Shown: positions 52,797 through 61,524 of the stretch, in pieces
Layout: the number at the start of each line of letters is the position of its first letter
How positions within the stretch are numbered: position 1 is the first letter of the stretch
NCBI RefSeq assembly: GCF_014268885.2
Contig: NZ_CP077095.1
Span: 5,346,001 to 5,410,000 of the forward strand
Reading direction: 5' to 3'
Source: Pseudomonas xantholysinigenes
GTDB lineage: Bacteria; Pseudomonadota; Gammaproteobacteria; Pseudomonadales; Pseudomonadaceae
Length of the DNA: 64,000 nucleotides
Position numbers and translations under genes: made by a program
The notes under the pieces: generated by a model
The model's database searches: none
What the model was told of the DNA's origin: nothing
Seen by the model: only the letters and a program-made list of their open reading frames with translations

Positions 52797-53441
52797 ATGC
52801 TTCAACAATTCCTGAACGATTTCGGCTACTTTGCCCTTTTTCTCGGCACGTTCTTCGAAGGCGAGACCATCCTGGTGCTCGCCGGATTTCTTGCGTTCCG
52901 CGAGTACATGGATATCAAGCTGGTGGTGCTGGTGGCCTTCTGCGGCAGCTACGCCGGCGACCAGCTGTGGTACTTCATGGGCCGCCGCCACGGGCGCAAG
53001 ATCCTCGCCCGCAAGCCGCGCTGGCAGGCCATGGGTGACCGGGCGCTGGAACACATCCGCCGCCACCCCGACATCTGGGTGCTGAGCTTCCGCTTCGTCT
53101 ACGGCCTGCGCACGGTGATGCCGGTGGCCATTGGCTTGTCCGGCTACCCGCCACGCCGCTACCTGCTGCTCAACGGCATTGGCGCCGCGGTGTGGGCCCT
53201 GGCCCTGGGCCTGGCCGCCTACCACTTTGGCGCAATCCTCGAAGGCATGCTGGGCAGCATCAAGAAATACGAGCTATGGGTGCTCGGCGGCCTGTTGGTG
53301 CTGGGCCTGCTGCTGTGGCTGCGCCGGCGTTTTCGCAACAGCCGCGCCGAGCGCCGCGCGGCGGCACAGGGCCAGGCCGCCGAGGCTGAGCAGGCTGTAG
53401 CCCAGGAGCAACAGCCAGAACACGGGCGTGACCAGCGCTAA
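52797..53441 (+). CDS. DedA-family membrane protein
   Basis: 214-aa inner-membrane protein of the DedA/SNARE-associated class, which acts in lipid-carrier recycling and membrane homeostasis. The N-terminal FGYFALFLGTFFEGETILVLAGFLA (EGE motif), the GDQLWYFMGRRHGRK loop and FRFVYGLRTVMPVAIGLSGYPPRRYLLLNGIGAAVW are typical. The C-terminal tail (about 180-214) is charged and Gln/Ala-rich and lies in the 168 bp that overlap the convergent gene. The conserved domain ends before that overlap. Confidence 0.9.
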   Translation: MLQQFLNDFGYFALFLGTFFEGETILVLAGFLAFREYMDIKLVVLVAFCGSYAGDQLWYFMGRRHGRKILARKPRWQAMGDRALEHIRRHPDIWVLSFRFVYGLRTVMPVAIGLSGYPPRRYLLLNGIGAAVWALALGLAAYHFGAILEGMLGSIKKYELWVLGGLLVLGLLLWLRRRFRNSRAERRAAAQGQAAEAEQAVAQEQQPEHGRDQR

Positions 53442-54569
53442 GCCCAACGCGCCGGCCAGGTACAGGGCCGGCGCATTCGACACCAACCGCACCAGTTCCA
53501 GCCGCCGCGCCCAGGGCCGATCCTCCAGCGCCGCGCCAAGCACGAACAAGCCGAACGCCATCAGCGCCCAGCCCAGCACCAGGGCCGTGGGCGACAACCG
53601 CTCGGCCGCATCCATCAGGTAACTGCCCAACGCCACGTAGACCGCGAACTGCGCCGTCACGTACAGCTGCTGCACGCCGCCCAGCGGGATGGCGAACTTG
53701 TGGAAACGCGCCAGGTCCTGCTTGGGCTGAGGATCAGCCGCCGCCACGTCCGCCGGGCGCCAGCCGGTGGGCATGAACCAGATGCGCAGCTTGTCCCACC
53801 AGCTGCCGGCGCGACGGGCGTCGTGCCAGAGCTGGGCGTAGAACTGCACATTGGCCCACAGGGGGTTCCAGCTCGCCAGGGGCGTGGTCACGCCGAAGAT
53901 CACCGGCTCGCGCTCGTCCTCTTCCTGGAAGGTGCCGAACAACCGATCCCAGATTATGAACACGCCACCGTAGTTGCGATCCAAGTACAGAGGATTCTGC
54001 GCATGGTGGACACGATGGTTGGATGGCGTGATGAACACCCACTCGAGCCAGCCCAGCTTGGGCACGTGGCGGGTGTGCACCCAGAACTGGTAAAGCAGGT
54101 TCAGCGAGGCCACGGTGATGAATACCACCGGCGGCACGCCCAGCAGCGCCAGCGGCAGGTAGAAGATCCACGAGAAGATAAAGCCGCTGCTGGTCTGGCG
54201 CAGGGCGGTGGTGAGGTTGTATTCCTCGCTCTGGTGGTGCACCGAATGCGCCGCCCACAGCACGTTGCGCTCGTGGCCGAGGCGATGCAGCCAGTAGTAG
54301 CACAGGTCGTAGAGCACGAAGGCGAACACCCAGGTCCACCAGGCGGCGGCGGGCAAGCGCAACAGCGCCAGGTGCTCCCAGGCCACGGCGTAGGTGACCA
54401 GCCCCACGCCTTTGGTCAGCAGGCCAGTGCTGGTGGACAGCGCACCAGTGCTCAGGCTGTTGATCGAATCGGCGAGCTGGTAATTGCGGCGCCCACGCGC
54501 GTAGTCGGCGATCAGCTCCACGGCGATCAGCACGAAGAAGAACGGCACGGCCAGCAGAATCAGGTCCAT
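53274..54569 (-). CDS. Sterol desaturase/fatty acid hydroxylase family membrane protein
   Basis: 431-aa di-iron membrane oxygenase-type protein. Histidine clusters are visible: WLHRLGHERNVLWAAHSVHHQSEEYN (HxxxH then HSVHH) near residues 92-117 and SNHRVHHAQNP near 180. Several membrane segments surround them, and a second hydrophobic block occupies about 290-415. The substrate is unknown; the family includes sterol, fatty-acid and ether-lipid oxidases. Its last 56 codons overlap the dedA 3' end on the other strand; the tail (PAQPQQQAQHQQAAEHP) looks low-complexity. Confidence 0.85.
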   Translation of the reverse strand: MDLILLAVPFFFVLIAVELIADYARGRRNYQLADSINSLSTGALSTSTGLLTKGVGLVTYAVAWEHLALLRLPAAAWWTWVFAFVLYDLCYYWLHRLGHERNVLWAAHSVHHQSEEYNLTTALRQTSSGFIFSWIFYLPLALLGVPPVVFITVASLNLLYQFWVHTRHVPKLGWLEWVFITPSNHRVHHAQNPLYLDRNYGGVFIIWDRLFGTFQEEDEREPVIFGVTTPLASWNPLWANVQFYAQLWHDARRAGSWWDKLRIWFMPTGWRPADVAAADPQPKQDLARFHKFAIPLGGVQQLYVTAQFAVYVALGSYLMDAAERLSPTALVLGWALMAFGLFVLGAALEDRPWARRLELVRLVSNAPALYLAGALGLALVTPVFWLLLLGYSLLSLGGLALCRRAALGAAVAKTPAQPQQQAQHQQAAEHP

Positions 54570-54682
54570 GAACGGCCACCTCCAAGGTTATCCAGGAAGA
54601 TTAGGCCCGGCGAAAGGCAAATCCCATGGATACATCTGCCAAACTAGAAGACATTTAGCGCCTCGACACTGGAGTATTGAGC

Positions 54683-55348
54683 ATGACGAAAAAAGTAGCG
54701 GTGATTCTGTCCGGATGCGGCGTGTACGACGGCGCTGAAATCCACGAAAGCGTGATCACCCTGCTGCGCCTCGACCAGCGCGGCGCCCAGGTGCAGTGCT
54801 TCGCGCCAAACATCGCGCAACTGCATGTGATCGACCACCTGACCGGTGAAGAAATGCCCGAGTCGCGCAATGTGCTGGTGGAATCGGCGCGCATCGCCCG
54901 GGGCGAGGTGAAGGACATTCGCGAAGCCAAGGCCGAGGACTTCGACGCGCTGATCGTGCCCGGCGGCTTCGGCGCGGCGAAGAACCTGTCCAACTTTGCC
55001 GTCGAAGGCGCCAACTGCACCCTGAACCCGGATGTACTGGCCCTGGCCGAGGCCTTTGCCGATGCCTGCAAGCCGGTCGGCCTGATCTGCATCTCGCCTG
55101 CGCTGGCGGCGAAGATCTACGGGCCGGGCGTGGTCTGCACCATCGGCAAGGATGCCGGCACCGCGGCGGCCGTGGTGAAAATGGGTGGCACCCATGAAGA
55201 ATGTGATGTGCACGACATCGTCGAGGATGTGCAACGCAAGCTGGTGACCACTCCGGCATACATGGAGGCCAAGTCGATCAGTGAGGCGGCAGGCGGGATC
55301 TACAAGCTGGTGGACCGGGTGCTGGAGCTGACCCACGAGAACGACTGA
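54683..55348 (+). CDS. elbB: ElbB-type glyoxalase/class I amidotransferase-like protein
   Basis: 221-aa DJ-1/PfpI-like cytoplasmic protein. VAVILSGCGVYDGAEIHESV at the start, LIVPGGFGAAKNLSNFAVEG, and GLICISPALAAKIYG with the nucleophile-elbow cysteine are typical of ElbB, which has weak glyoxalase activity and was linked to isoprenoid synthesis in E. coli. The ATG at 54683 has GGAG eight bases upstream; a TTG at 54677 is too close to that site. Confidence 0.92.
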   Translation: MTKKVAVILSGCGVYDGAEIHESVITLLRLDQRGAQVQCFAPNIAQLHVIDHLTGEEMPESRNVLVESARIARGEVKDIREAKAEDFDALIVPGGFGAAKNLSNFAVEGANCTLNPDVLALAEAFADACKPVGLICISPALAAKIYGPGVVCTIGKDAGTAAAVVKMGGTHEECDVHDIVEDVQRKLVTTPAYMEAKSISEAAGGIYKLVDRVLELTHEND

Positions 55349-55388
55349 TAAACGCTGGTGCAGGGACAACTGTCTTGTGCTGCCCGTA

Positions 55389-55424
55389 CCGGCCTCATCG
55401 CCGGCAAGCCGGCTCCTACAGGTA
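55389..55424. repeat. Single REP unit (CGCCGGCAAGCCGGC type)
   Basis: Core CCGGCCTCATCGCCGGCAAG followed by CCGGCTCCTACAGG, a variant REP, directly after elbB. Confidence 0.85.
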
Positions 55425-55449
55425 AAGCGCAGGCCCATGACTGCTGCGG

Positions 55450-55568
55450 TCCCTGTAGGAGCGGCCTTGTGTCGCGATGGGCTGCGTAGCGGCCCCGGCG
55501 ATTTTGCATGATGCCGAGATCCTGGGGCCGCTACGCGCCCCATCGCGACACAAGGCCGCTCCTACAGG
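55450..55568. repeat. Composite REP-spacer-REP unit, copy B (intact)
   Basis: REP arms GTAGGAGCGGCCTTGTGTCG (55456-55475) and its complement (55545-55564) flank a spacer with its own inverted GGCTGCGTAGCGGCCCC / GGGGCCGCTACGCGCCCC segments and the constant middle TTTTGCATGATGCCGAGATC. It is almost identical to copy C at 62733. Confidence 0.9.
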
Positions 55569-55593
55569 CTAGGCGAATACTTCCGGGATAGCG

Positions 55594-56046
55594 TCAGCCT
55601 TTGGACAGGCGGGTGAGGATCCGGTCCAGCGCATTGGCAAACGCTTGCTTCTCACGCTCGCCATAAGGCGCCTGGCCACCGCCGACCTGGCCCTGCTCGC
55701 GCAGCTCGGTGAACAGGTTGCGCACCGCCAGGCGCTCGCCCATGTTGCGCTCGTCGAACTCGCGACCACGCGGGTCCAGCGCCGCCACGCCCTTCTTGAT
55801 CAGGCGATCGGCCAACGGCACGTCGCTGCAGATCACCAGCTCGCCAGGCACGGCGTTGTCCACCAGGTAGTCATCAGCCGCATCCATGCCGCTGGGTACC
55901 ACGATCAGCCGCACGCAGGCGAACGCCGGCTTGATCTGCGGCTGACCGGCGACCATCACCACCTCCAGCTTGCGCTTGAGGGCGAACTTGACGATCAGGT
56001 CCTTGGCCGCCTTGGGGCAGGCGTCGGCATCGATCCATACACGCAT
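55594..56046 (-). CDS. YaiI/YqxD (DUF188) family protein
   Basis: 150-aa cytoplasmic protein. MRVWIDADACPKAAKDLIVKF, then VPSGMDAADDYLVDN and VICSDVPLADRLIKKG, are the conserved acidic (PIN-like) segments of the family, whose function is unproven. The true start is 56046; the open frame continues far upstream only because it runs antisense to the iron permease gene. Confidence 0.9.
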   Translation of the reverse strand: MRVWIDADACPKAAKDLIVKFALKRKLEVVMVAGQPQIKPAFACVRLIVVPSGMDAADDYLVDNAVPGELVICSDVPLADRLIKKGVAALDPRGREFDERNMGERLAVRNLFTELREQGQVGGGQAPYGEREKQAFANALDRILTRLSKG

Positions 56047-56129
56047 GGTTTTTTTCCTGGGTTTGGCGGATGGCCATTGTCGCAGGTTCGGCTCTTTCGC
56101 GGGTAAATCGGGGCGCCGAACCACCGCTC

Positions 56130-58028
56130 TCAGTTGGCCGCCGCGCGGCGTTTCTCGGCCAGGCGGCTGCGCCCGTAGAGGAACAGGATCGCCAGCAACG
56201 CCAGCGCCTGCGCGCTCAACGAATAAGCATCGGCATGGATCCCCAGCCAATCGAACTCGAAGAACGCCACCGGCCGCGTGCCCAGCACGCCGGCCTCCTG
56301 CAGCGCCTTGACGCCATGCCCGGCGAACACCACCGACAACGCGCACAGCAGCGCCGCGTTGATGCTGAAGAACAGCGACAGCGGCAACTTGGCCGAGCCG
56401 CGCAGGATCACCCAGGCCAGGCCCACCAGCAGCACCAGCGCCGTGGCGCCACCGGCCAGCACCGCCTGGTGTCCGGCCGGCCCGGCCTGCAGCCACAGGG
56501 TTTCGTAGAACAGGATCACCTCGAACAGCTCGCGGTACACCGAGAAGAACGCCAGCACGGCAAAGCCGAAGCGCCCACCACCGCTGACCAGGCTGCTCTT
56601 GATGTAGTCCTGCCAGGCCGCGGCGTGGCGGCGGTCGTGCATCCACACCCCCAGCCACAACACCATCACCGCGGCGAACAGCGCGGTGCAACCCTCGAGC
56701 AGTTCGCGCTGGGCGCCGCCCACATCGATCACATAGGCCGCCAGCGCCCAGGTGGCGAAACCGGCCACCAGCGCCAGGCCCCAGCCGATGTTGACGCTGC
56801 GCACCGCCGACTGCTGCCCGGTATTGCGCAGGAACGCGAGGATCGCCGCCAGCACCAGGATCGCCTCGAGGCCCTCGCGCAGCAGGATCAGCAGGCCGGA
56901 AATGTAGCTCAGCGACCAGCTCAGGCCGTCACTGCCCAGCAGCTTGGCAGCCGCGTCCAGCTTGGCCTTGGCCTCGGCCAGGCGCTGTTCGGCCTGGGCC
57001 ACCGGCAGGCCGTCCTGCAACGACTGGCGGTAGGCCATCAAGGTTTTTTCAGTGTCCTTGCGGGCCTGGGTGTCGATGTTGTCGAGCGAGCTTTCCACCA
57101 GCTCGAAGCCTTCCAGGTAGGCCGCCACCGACAAGTCATAGGCCTGGTCGTGGTCGCCGGCGCGATAGGCCGCCAGGCTCTTGTCCAGGGTGCTGGCGGT
57201 GTATTCGAGCAACTGCGCCGGGCCACGCTTGGCCTGCGGCGGCTGCGCGCGCTGGGCGCGGAACGCGGCCACGGCTCCGGCGCCTTCGCTTGCGGCAACC
57301 TCGGCCGGGGTCTGGCGGGCCAGGTCAGCGAGGTTCCAGGCCTTGTCGCTTTTGGCGGCCTGCGGATCGGCGGTGAAGCTGGCGATGTAGGCCGCCACGT
57401 CCCAGCGCTGACGCTCGTCGAGCTGGTCGGCGAACGAGGGCATTTCGGTGCCTTCGATGCCCAGGCCCAAGGTGTTGTACAGGTCGAACAGGCTCAGGTG
57501 ATCGAGGCGCTCGACGCTGCGCAGGTTGGCCGGCGGCGGCTCAAGGCCGGTACCGGCCGGGCCGTCGCCCAGGCCACTGTCGCCGTGGCAGATGGCGCAG
57601 TTCTGCGCGTACAGCGAGGCGCCACGGGCCGGGTCGGGGGTGATCACCGGGGCCTGGCTGACCTCGTAGGCCACCGCCAGGCGGGCGCCCAGCTGGCGTG
57701 CCTGACGCGCCACCCCGGCACCGTCCTGGCGCTGGTCGATGGCCTGGCGCAGGTCTTTCACGCCCTGCTCCAGCGCGCCCCGTTCGGGATTGTCCGGCAG
57801 GCCCTTGATCAGCTCGGCGAGCACGCCGCTGAACTCCTGCTGCTCGCGGTATTCGCCGTCATCCACCACCTTGCCGTCGCGCACGGTAGGTGGGTAGTCG
57901 GCACCGATGTAGTCCAGCAAGTGCAGGGCCTTGGTCGCATCGGCAGGGGCTTCGGCCAGCGCCAGGACGCTGCACAGCGCCAACACCGGACCGAGCACCA
58001 GGGCAAGCAGACGGGAACGGGAAATCAT
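56130..58028 (-). CDS. FTR1-type iron permease fused to a cytochrome c domain
   Basis: 632-aa protein. A signal peptide (about 1-26) leads into a periplasmic part with a heme-binding motif CAICH (C144, C147, H148) in a cytochrome c domain (about 130-230). A helical linker follows, and then a C-terminal FTR1 domain with about seven membrane segments. The iron-binding REGLE motif is near residue 385 (LLREGLEAILVL), and a second degenerate RELFE motif near 497. It should oxidise and import iron. The start at 58028 gives a good leader; 58061 is also in frame. An 11-bp palindrome lies upstream. Confidence 0.9.
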   Translation of the reverse strand: MISRSRLLALVLGPVLALCSVLALAEAPADATKALHLLDYIGADYPPTVRDGKVVDDGEYREQQEFSGVLAELIKGLPDNPERGALEQGVKDLRQAIDQRQDGAGVARQARQLGARLAVAYEVSQAPVITPDPARGASLYAQNCAICHGDSGLGDGPAGTGLEPPPANLRSVERLDHLSLFDLYNTLGLGIEGTEMPSFADQLDERQRWDVAAYIASFTADPQAAKSDKAWNLADLARQTPAEVAASEGAGAVAAFRAQRAQPPQAKRGPAQLLEYTASTLDKSLAAYRAGDHDQAYDLSVAAYLEGFELVESSLDNIDTQARKDTEKTLMAYRQSLQDGLPVAQAEQRLAEAKAKLDAAAKLLGSDGLSWSLSYISGLLILLREGLEAILVLAAILAFLRNTGQQSAVRSVNIGWGLALVAGFATWALAAYVIDVGGAQRELLEGCTALFAAVMVLWLGVWMHDRRHAAAWQDYIKSSLVSGGGRFGFAVLAFFSVYRELFEVILFYETLWLQAGPAGHQAVLAGGATALVLLVGLAWVILRGSAKLPLSLFFSINAALLCALSVVFAGHGVKALQEAGVLGTRPVAFFEFDWLGIHADAYSLSAQALALLAILFLYGRSRLAEKRRAAAN

Positions 58029-58349
58029 GGCCAATCTCGAGGTAAATACGAAAGAGAACATTGTTCACTTCCACTCTGCATCGCTCAAGGCTCAGGGGCA
58101 GATTTCATGAAAAATCCCGTGACAATTTGCCGAAAGGCCACTTCGAGCAGGCTTTTTCGACTGCTGGCAAACCTGCGGAAGTTGCGAAGCATTTCGCCAT
58201 CATGGCGCTACTACTTTGGGTATAATCCCGCGCCGCCGTAATAGCCATTAGCAATCAAGGCGCCTCCATCGAGAGGTTCTGGCGATAAACAGAGGGATCT
58301 GCCGCCCCCGCCCGCGCGGCTCATTTGTTTCAGGGAAAGAAGAAGTCCG
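58029..58349. other. Divergent promoter region of the iron permease and lipoprotein operon
   Basis: These 321 bases hold no gene. The palindrome GAACATTGTTC (58056-58066) lies 28 bases before the permease start. TATAAT at 58221-58226 is a perfect -10 hexamer facing the lipoprotein operon, without an obvious -35 hexamer. Confidence 0.55.
58054..58068 (-). promoter_or_regulatory. Palindrome before the FTR1 fusion gene
   Basis: GAACA-T-TGTTC is a perfect odd-length palindrome, extended to 15 bases with one mismatch pair. A repressor or activator could bind here. It is not a Fur-type site. Confidence 0.35.
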
Positions 58350-59741
58350 ATGGTATCCCGCGCTTTGACCCTGGCGACCCTGTTCGCCGCCGTGCAGCTC
58401 ACCGGCTGCTCGGTCTTCCGCAGCTACGACAGTGAATTGCAGGAGACCAACCAGCAGTTGGCCGCCGGCAATGTCGATGCCGCCCTCGCCTTGCTGGAAA
58501 GCCACAACAAGGGCGAGCAGAAAGACCTGCTCTACTACTTCGAAAAAGGCGAACTGCTGCGCTCCAAGGGTGACCTCAAGGGCAGCCAGGATGCCTGGCG
58601 CTCGGCCGACAGCGTGGTGTTCCAATGGGAAGAGTCGGTCAAGCTCGACACCGACAAGTACCTCAGCCAGTTCGGCAGCTACCTGGTCAACGACAAGGTC
58701 CGTCGCTACGAAGGCTACGACTACGAAAAAGTCATGCTGACCACGCAGATGGCCCTGAACCTGCTGGCGCAGAACGATTTCGACGGTGCCCGCACCGAGA
58801 TCAAGAAAACCCACGAACGCGAGGCGATCATCGCCGAGCTGCGCGACAAGGAATACCTCAAGCGCGAGGAAGACGCCGAGAAGGAAGGCATCAAGACCGA
58901 GTACAAGGATTTGCAGGGCTACCCGGTCGCCAGCCTCGACGCGCCGGAAGTGGTCAACCTGAAGAACAGCTACCAGAGCGCCTTCAGCCACTACCTGTCC
59001 GGCTTCGTCTATGAGGCCCTGGGCGAAAAAGGCCTGGCCGCGCCGGGCTACCGCAAGGCCGCCGAACTGCGCCCGAACACGCCGCTGCTGGAGCAGGCCC
59101 TGCTCGACCTGGACAAGAACAGCGCCAAGGCCGGTGAAAGCGACGTGCTGATCGTGGTGCAGAGCGGCCTGGCCCCGGCCCGCGACTCGATCCGCATCCC
59201 CCTGCCGCTGCCGATCGAGGACAACCTGGTGATCACCCCGCTGTCGTTCCCGATCATGCGCGAGGACACCTCCACCGCCCCCCTGGGCGCGATCAACCTC
59301 GACGACCAGGCCTTGGCCCTGACCGCGCTCAACAGCACCAGCGCCATGTCGCGCCGCGCCCTGCGCGACGACATGCCGGGCATCATCCTGCGCACCAGCG
59401 TGCGCGCCATCAGCCGCGGCGTGGCGCAGAAGAACCTGAACAAGACCAACCCCATGGCCGGCCTGGTGGTCGGCATCGCCTCCACCGTGCTCGAAGGCGC
59501 CGATACCCGCACCTGGCGCACCCTGCCCGACCAGACCCAGGTGGCGCGGGTACGCCTCAAGCCCGGCGAGCATCGCCTGAACCTGCCGTCGAGCCTCGGC
59601 GGCACCCAGGTCAAGGTGAAGATCGACCGGCCCTACCAGGTAGTGAACCTGCGTGTGCTCGGCAACCGTGTATTCGCCGGCGGCCCGGCCGTCGAAGTCG
59701 CCCCGCAGGCCCCGGCGCAAGCCGTCGCCAGCCTCAAGTAA
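58350..59741 (+). CDS. COG3014-type lipoprotein
   Basis: 463-aa predicted lipoprotein: lipobox LTGCS with C20 after a hydrophobic leader. The mature N-terminal part (about 30-230) is helical with TPR-like features (LAAGNVDAALALLESHNKG, QMALNLLAQNDFDGARTEI). The C-terminal part (about 265-440) is beta-rich. I recognise it as the COG3014 family, of unknown function. It is first of four rightward genes, followed 14 bp later by a YcfL-type lipoprotein. Confidence 0.85.
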   Translation: MVSRALTLATLFAAVQLTGCSVFRSYDSELQETNQQLAAGNVDAALALLESHNKGEQKDLLYYFEKGELLRSKGDLKGSQDAWRSADSVVFQWEESVKLDTDKYLSQFGSYLVNDKVRRYEGYDYEKVMLTTQMALNLLAQNDFDGARTEIKKTHEREAIIAELRDKEYLKREEDAEKEGIKTEYKDLQGYPVASLDAPEVVNLKNSYQSAFSHYLSGFVYEALGEKGLAAPGYRKAAELRPNTPLLEQALLDLDKNSAKAGESDVLIVVQSGLAPARDSIRIPLPLPIEDNLVITPLSFPIMREDTSTAPLGAINLDDQALALTALNSTSAMSRRALRDDMPGIILRTSVRAISRGVAQKNLNKTNPMAGLVVGIASTVLEGADTRTWRTLPDQTQVARVRLKPGEHRLNLPSSLGGTQVKVKIDRPYQVVNLRVLGNRVFAGGPAVEVAPQAPAQAVASLK

Positions 59742-59755
59742 GCAAAGGATCGAAC

Positions 59756-60124
59756 ATGCGCAAAACATGCCTCGCCCTGGCCGCCGTCGCCCTGCTGGCC
59801 GGCTGTGCCACCCCGCCACCCGCGCCCGGCAGCGCCGCCAGCAAGGTGGTGACCATGGGCCAGCTCGATGACATCAAGATCGGCCAGATGCGCGTCGCCC
59901 GCGAGAACGGTTTCCTCACCGTCAACGTGGCGCTGAACAACACCAGCCGCGGCAACCAGACGCTCTACTACCGCTTCGCCTGGCTAGGCGACGACGGTTT
60001 CCCGGTGGCCGACGAAGAAAGCTGGAAGGCCCTGCCGCTGTACGGCAAGCAGGCCAAGTTCCTGCCCGCCATCGCCCCAACCCCTGCCGCCCGCGACTTC
60101 CGCCTCGAAGTCCACACCCGGTAA
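59756..60124 (+). CDS. YcfL-type (DUF1425) lipoprotein
   Basis: 122-aa lipoprotein with lipobox LLAGCAT (C17). The mature domain has MRVARENGFLTVNVALNNTSRGNQTLYYRFAWLGDDGFPV, as in YcfL, whose gene lies beside lpoB in E. coli too. It is probably anchored in the outer membrane. It lies between the COG3014 and lpoB genes with short spacers. Confidence 0.87.
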   Translation: MRKTCLALAAVALLAGCATPPPAPGSAASKVVTMGQLDDIKIGQMRVARENGFLTVNVALNNTSRGNQTLYYRFAWLGDDGFPVADEESWKALPLYGKQAKFLPAIAPTPAARDFRLEVHTR

Positions 60125-60145
60125 CCCCTTTCAGGAGCACGTTTC

Positions 60146-60733
60146 ATGTTTGCACGCCTTTCCCTCGCCGCCATCGCCATTGCCCTGGTCAGCGGCTGCA
60201 GCACCCCGTCGCCGGTCCTCGGCGGCAAGAACATCAGCTACGGCGACAGCAAGGCCGTCGAGCTGGTCACCAACGAGTTCGGCTCCACCGACCTGCAGAT
60301 GATCGCCGAGAGCATGACCCGCTCCCTGGCCCAGTCCGGCGTGCTGCACGGCCGTCCGGTGGTGCAGGTGTACGACGTGAAGAACAAGACCAGCGAGTAC
60401 ATCGATACCCGCGAGATCACCACCTCGATCAAGACCCAGCTGATGAAGTCCGGCGTGGCGCGCTTCGCCAGTGACAACACCGACATGCAGAGCCAAGTCG
60501 ACCAGCTCAAGCTGCAGAACCAGAGCGGCCTGTACAAGAAGAAGACCGTGGCCAAGACCGGCAACATGATCGCCGCCAAGTACCGCCTGGAAGGCTCGAT
60601 CAGCTCCATCGTCAAGCGCAGCAGCGACTACAAGGACGTGTTCTACAAGTTCAGCCTGCAACTGGTCGACGTCGAAAGCGGCCTGGCCGAGTGGATGGAC
60701 GAAAAAGAAATCCGCAAGACCACGGAGCGCTGA
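60146..60733 (+). CDS. lpoB: Penicillin-binding protein activator LpoB
   Basis: 195-aa lipoprotein with lipobox LVSGCST (C18). The mature part has SYGDSKAVELVTNEFGSTDLQMIAESMTRSL, RPVVQVYDVKNKTSEYIDTREITTSI and YRLEGSISSIVKR, all typical of LpoB. LpoB reaches through the peptidoglycan to stimulate a class A penicillin-binding protein from the outer membrane. Pseudomonas PBP1b is also reported to use a different activator, so the partner here is uncertain. AGGAG precedes the ATG. Confidence 0.85.
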   Translation: MFARLSLAAIAIALVSGCSTPSPVLGGKNISYGDSKAVELVTNEFGSTDLQMIAESMTRSLAQSGVLHGRPVVQVYDVKNKTSEYIDTREITTSIKTQLMKSGVARFASDNTDMQSQVDQLKLQNQSGLYKKKTVAKTGNMIAAKYRLEGSISSIVKRSSDYKDVFYKFSLQLVDVESGLAEWMDEKEIRKTTER

Positions 60734-60736
60734 TCG

Positions 60737-61480
60737 ATGCGTGCATGGATGGCAATCATTGGCCTGGCCTGCGCCTTCGGTGCGCAGGCGGCCCCCAAGG
60801 TGGCGGTGACCGACCTGGCCTACCAGGCGCAGGTGGAGGAATACATCCACACCGTCAACGCCCAGAGCAGCGGCCAGGCCGGCATGTACCACGCCAGCGG
60901 GCAGTCGAGCTACAGCGAGTACGAGAGCCTCAACAGCTACATCGAGCAGACCGAACTGCGCAAGTTCGGCGGTGACATCAAGGGCGAGCTCCTCAAGACC
61001 GGCATGTTCCAGCTGGTCCAGGGCCGCCCGTATACCGCCGACTCGAAGGAAGACGTGTACGACGTGATCCGCCGTATCAAGAACGGCGCGTTCAAGGGCG
61101 CCGACTACGTGCTGTTCGGCACCCTGTCGGACATCGACTTCCAGCAGGACATCAACTCGCTGGACCACACCGACAGCTACTCGGCGGTGCTGGGCCTGAC
61201 CGTGGTCGCCGACTTCAGCCTGATCAACACCCGCACCTACGAGATCACCTCGGCGTTCACCGCCATGGGTGAAGGGCAGGACACCAAGCTGGTGAAGGGC
61301 CAGGACCGCCGCGTGACGTTGAACCGTCCGCGGGTGGTGCGGGAGGTGTCGAAGGCGCTGGGCGAGGATGTGGCGCAGCAGCTGGCCGAGCAACTGGGTG
61401 GCTCGCTGCCTGGGCAACCAAAAGCGCCGCGTGGTCGCGACAACCTGCCGCCGGATGAACCTGCGCGGGTGCTGAACTAG
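60737..61480 (+). CDS. Secreted LpoB/CsgG-like protein
   Basis: 247-aa protein with signal peptide MRAWMAIIGLACAFGAQA but no lipobox cysteine. The fold pattern (KVAVTDLAYQAQ..., FGGDIKGELLKTGMFQLVQG, GADYVLFGTLSDID, VVADFSLINTRTYEIT) matches the CsgG/LpoB alpha/beta domain. It is probably periplasmic and may work with the LpoB-type lipoprotein encoded three bases upstream. The last residues (about 225-247) are proline- and charge-rich. Confidence 0.8.
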   Translation: MRAWMAIIGLACAFGAQAAPKVAVTDLAYQAQVEEYIHTVNAQSSGQAGMYHASGQSSYSEYESLNSYIEQTELRKFGGDIKGELLKTGMFQLVQGRPYTADSKEDVYDVIRRIKNGAFKGADYVLFGTLSDIDFQQDINSLDHTDSYSAVLGLTVVADFSLINTRTYEITSAFTAMGEGQDTKLVKGQDRRVTLNRPRVVREVSKALGEDVAQQLAEQLGGSLPGQPKAPRGRDNLPPDEPARVLN

Positions 61481-61524
61481 CCCCCCTGAGCCACACGCAA
61501 TCCCTGTAGATACCGTCTTGACCC

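Noticed and set aside
55594..56691. 365-codon frame containing the YaiI protein with a long N-terminal extension
   Set aside because: Only the part from 56046 matches the DUF188 family; upstream it runs within the FTR1 gene on the same strand in another frame.
56070..58241. 723-codon frame antisense to the FTR1 fusion gene
   Set aside because: The opposite strand carries a clear iron permease with heme and REGLE motifs. This frame is a Gln/His-rich shadow.
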